Shown here: positions 62,611-64,000 of the stretch, piece by piece | How positions within the stretch are numbered: the first letter of the stretch is position 1 | Layout of the letters: each line of letters opens with the position of its first letter | Source of the DNA: Vogesella indigofera | Lineage (GTDB): Bacteria > Pseudomonadota > Gammaproteobacteria > Burkholderiales > Chromobacteriaceae | Length of the DNA: 64,000 bases | Assembly: GCF_003633895.1 (NCBI RefSeq) | Contig: NZ_RBID01000015.1 | Location: forward strand, 248,001-312,000 | Direction of reading: 5' to 3' | Notes under the pieces: model-generated | Told to the model about the DNA's origin: nothing | Database searches by the model: none | What the model saw: only the letters and a program-made list of their open reading frames with translations | Translations under genes and position numbers: made by a program

Positions 62611-63531
62611 TCAGGCGCTGGCGCGCTGGCGCTCGACGATGCTGCTCGGTACGACGGCCGTCTCACCGTAGAGGTGGAAATCGAAATCGATGGCGGCGAA
62701 CGGCTTGTTCAGCTGTTTCTGGTCCAGCTCGGCCGGATCGCTGATGCGGGTCACCGACGGCACCAGTCCTTCGCGACTGGCAAAGGCGAAGTCGTCCCAG
62801 CAGTACTCGTCACCCTCGATGTTGATCTGGGTGGTCAGCTTGCGATGATCGGCCGCCGACACGAAGAAGTGGATGTGCGCGGGGCGACGGCCGTGGCGGC
62901 CCAGCTGCGTCAGCAGGCGCTGGGTGGTGCCTTCCGGCGGACAGCCGTAGCCCATCGGCACGATGCTGCGGAACTGGTAACGACCCTGCTCATCGGTGAT
63001 GATGGTGCGACGCAGGTTGAAGTGGGACTGGCTCTTGTCGAAGAAGGAGTAGTTGCCCATCAGGTTGGCGTGCCACACCTCCACCTGCGCCCCCGGCAGC
63101 GGCTTGCCGTCGGCACCGTAGACGGTGCCCTGCATGAACAGCACTTCACCCTGCTCGGACTCGGTGCCATCGTCCAGACGGGCAAAACCGGTGCTCTTCG
63201 GCGCGCCGGCCACGTACAGCGGGCCTTCGATGGTGCGCGGCGTGCCGCCGTTCAGGCCGGCGCGGGCCTCGGCCTCATCCTGGCGAATGTCGATGAAACG
63301 CTCCAGGCCGATACCTGGGGCCAGCAGGCCCAGCTCGTGGGTGGCACCGGCTTCGGCAAAGTACTCCAGGCCTTTCCAGATTTCGCTCGGGGTGAGGTCC
63401 AGGTCCTCGATCGCCTTGAACAGGTCGCTGGTCAGGCGCACGACCACTTGCTGGACCCGTGGATTCACGTCGCCGGTAGCGGTATCGACGATGAAGCTTT
63501 TTACCAGGGCATCGATTTCTGCGTGATTCAT
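62611..63531 (-). CDS. catA: catechol 1,2-dioxygenase
   Basis: Non-haem iron(III) intradiol dioxygenase of 306 residues that opens catechol to cis,cis-muconate. Family features are an N-terminal helical linker domain (residues 1-100), then the catalytic beta-sandwich. The iron ligands are visible as Tyr in LMGNYSFFD, Tyr in VPMGYGCPPEG, and two His in RRPAHIHFFVSA. The start at 63531 (MNHAEIDALVKSFIVDTATG) matches the family and has AGAGGAG upstream. The gene links the ben enzymes, which make catechol, to catC and catB. Confidence 0.96.
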   Translation of the reverse strand: MNHAEIDALVKSFIVDTATGDVNPRVQQVVVRLTSDLFKAIEDLDLTPSEIWKGLEYFAEAGATHELGLLAPGIGLERFIDIRQDEAEARAGLNGGTPRTIEGPLYVAGAPKSTGFARLDDGTESEQGEVLFMQGTVYGADGKPLPGAQVEVWHANLMGNYSFFDKSQSHFNLRRTIITDEQGRYQFRSIVPMGYGCPPEGTTQRLLTQLGRHGRRPAHIHFFVSAADHRKLTTQINIEGDEYCWDDFAFASREGLVPSVTRISDPAELDQKQLNKPFAAIDFDFHLYGETAVVPSSIVERQRASA

Positions 63532-63624
63532 GTCTAAGACTCCTCTGTAGTGCTGTTGTGTTGTGACTCGGGGGTTGCGGTTGACGCGGGTTTACGGCTC
63601 AGGCCTTCTGCGGGCCTTGTTCAT

Positions 63625-63915
63625 TCAACGGTCGTCGTCATGCACCGAAGACGGATGACGACACAGGGGCATGACCTGGATGGTCATGTACGGAAACAGT
63701 GGCAGCGTGGACAGCAGCTGATGCAGCTCCTCGACATCCGCCACGTCAAAAATGCTGACGTTCGAGTACTGGCCGGCGATGCGCCACAGATGGCGCCAGG
63801 TGCCGCTGCGCTGCAGCGCCTGCGCCTTGTCCTTCTCGACTTGCTTCAGGTTGGCCGCAACGCTGTCGGCCATGTCGTGAGGCAACTTGACGTCCATTCG
63901 TACGTGAAACAGCAT
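63625..63915 (-). CDS. catC: muconolactone delta-isomerase
   Basis: Small enzyme of 96 residues that isomerises muconolactone to 3-oxoadipate enol-lactone. It starts MLFHVRMDVKLPHDMADSVAA and contains WRHLWRIAGQYSNVSIFDV and LPLFPYMTIQVMPLCRHPSS, all characteristic of CatC. AGAGGAG precedes the start. A GTTGGCCGCA motif lies inside the gene (63850-63859). Upstream lies the end of a further minus-strand gene, probably catB. Confidence 0.95.
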   Translation of the reverse strand: MLFHVRMDVKLPHDMADSVAANLKQVEKDKAQALQRSGTWRHLWRIAGQYSNVSIFDVADVEELHQLLSTLPLFPYMTIQVMPLCRHPSSVHDDDR

Positions 63916-63957
63916 GATTTGCTCCTCTTCTGATTCGGGATAAGGTCAGCGACGGCG

Positions 63958-64000
63958 TTACTGGCGGCGCAGGCGGGCCAGCTTGTCGCGGTCGATGGTG
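63958..64000 (-). CDS. catB: C-terminal end of a gene upstream of catC, probably muconate cycloisomerase
   Basis: Only the last 13 sense codons and the stop are in the window (TIDRDKLARLRRQ, then TAA at 63960-63958). The frame is open to the window edge. The identity as catB rests on position: catB normally precedes catC. The short basic tail with D-x-D-K-L is compatible with cycloisomerase C-termini. Confidence 0.55.
   Translation of the reverse strand, partial: TIDRDKLARLRRQ

Noticed and set aside
61225-63537. Plus-strand open frame of 770 codons opposite benA and catA
   Set aside because: It is the antisense shadow of two clearly identified genes and has no recognisable protein sequence.

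Overview
The window is high-GC, densely coded DNA from what is most likely a betaproteobacterium of the order Neisseriales (Chromobacteriaceae-like, for example a Vogesella or Chromobacterium relative). The grounds are gene content (aru/ast arginine cluster with an ArgR-type AraC regulator, ben/cat operon, pqi operon) and a dispersed 10-mer, GTTGGCCGCA. I counted about 37 exact copies of it on both strands, often as inverted pairs at gene ends, which is how DNA uptake sequences behave in Neisseriaceae. I see no rRNA, tRNA, CRISPR array, transposase gene or prophage.

Layout. 1-4 kb: the start of a secreted protein (cut by the window edge) and the peroxide-defence genes ahpF and ahpC, separated by small intergenic repeats. 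4-10 kb: a lipocalin, two chemoreceptors (one soluble with two PAS domains, one membrane-bound with a Cache domain) and an RNA-processing-type metallo-beta-lactamase. 10-18 kb: a DUF1993 protein, a ThDP-dependent enzyme, a YdiJ-type D-2-hydroxyglutarate dehydrogenase, an HglS-type 2-oxoadipate dioxygenase/decarboxylase and a divergent LysR regulator. The last three read as the end of lysine/2-oxoadipate catabolism. 18-21.7 kb: a small membrane protein, REP-like repeats mixed with copies of the lysR 3' end, and a MASE3-PAS-GGDEF-EAL protein.

21.8-28 kb: arginine succinyltransferase pathway genes aruC, aruF, aruG and astD, with an ArgR-like AraC regulator; astB and astE are absent here. 28.5-38.6 kb: an amino-acid uptake and breakdown cluster. 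It has an orphan binding protein, an unknown protein, an Lrp/AsnC regulator, then an ACT-less homoserine dehydrogenase, an aldehyde dehydrogenase, a complete polar amino-acid ABC transporter, a PLP gamma-lyase-like enzyme and a second Lrp/AsnC regulator. I infer a route in which a homoserine-type compound is imported, cleaved to homoserine and oxidised through aspartate semialdehyde to aspartate; canavanine is an attractive but unproven substrate.

38.7-46.5 kb: two tandem CphA-like ATP-grasp ligases without a Mur-ligase domain, an autotransporter, a divergent 2OG-Fe(II) oxygenase-like gene and two phosphoribosyltransferases. 46.9-51.3 kb: a DUF4239 membrane protein of lower GC, then pqiA (split in two), pqiB and pqiC. 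51.7-55.8 kb: a hydroxylysine-kinase-like kinase, a class III PLP enzyme of the phospho-lyase/aminotransferase type and an SDR oxidoreductase. These are divergent from a GntR regulator, with two identical palindromes between. 56.2-57.5 kb: two tandem secreted DUF4360 proteins.

57.4-64 kb: a ben/cat cluster on the minus strand (catB end, catC, catA, benA, benB, benC, benD, benE) that would take benzoate to catechol and into the ring-cleavage pathway. In this sequence benA carries an in-frame TAA at codon 315.
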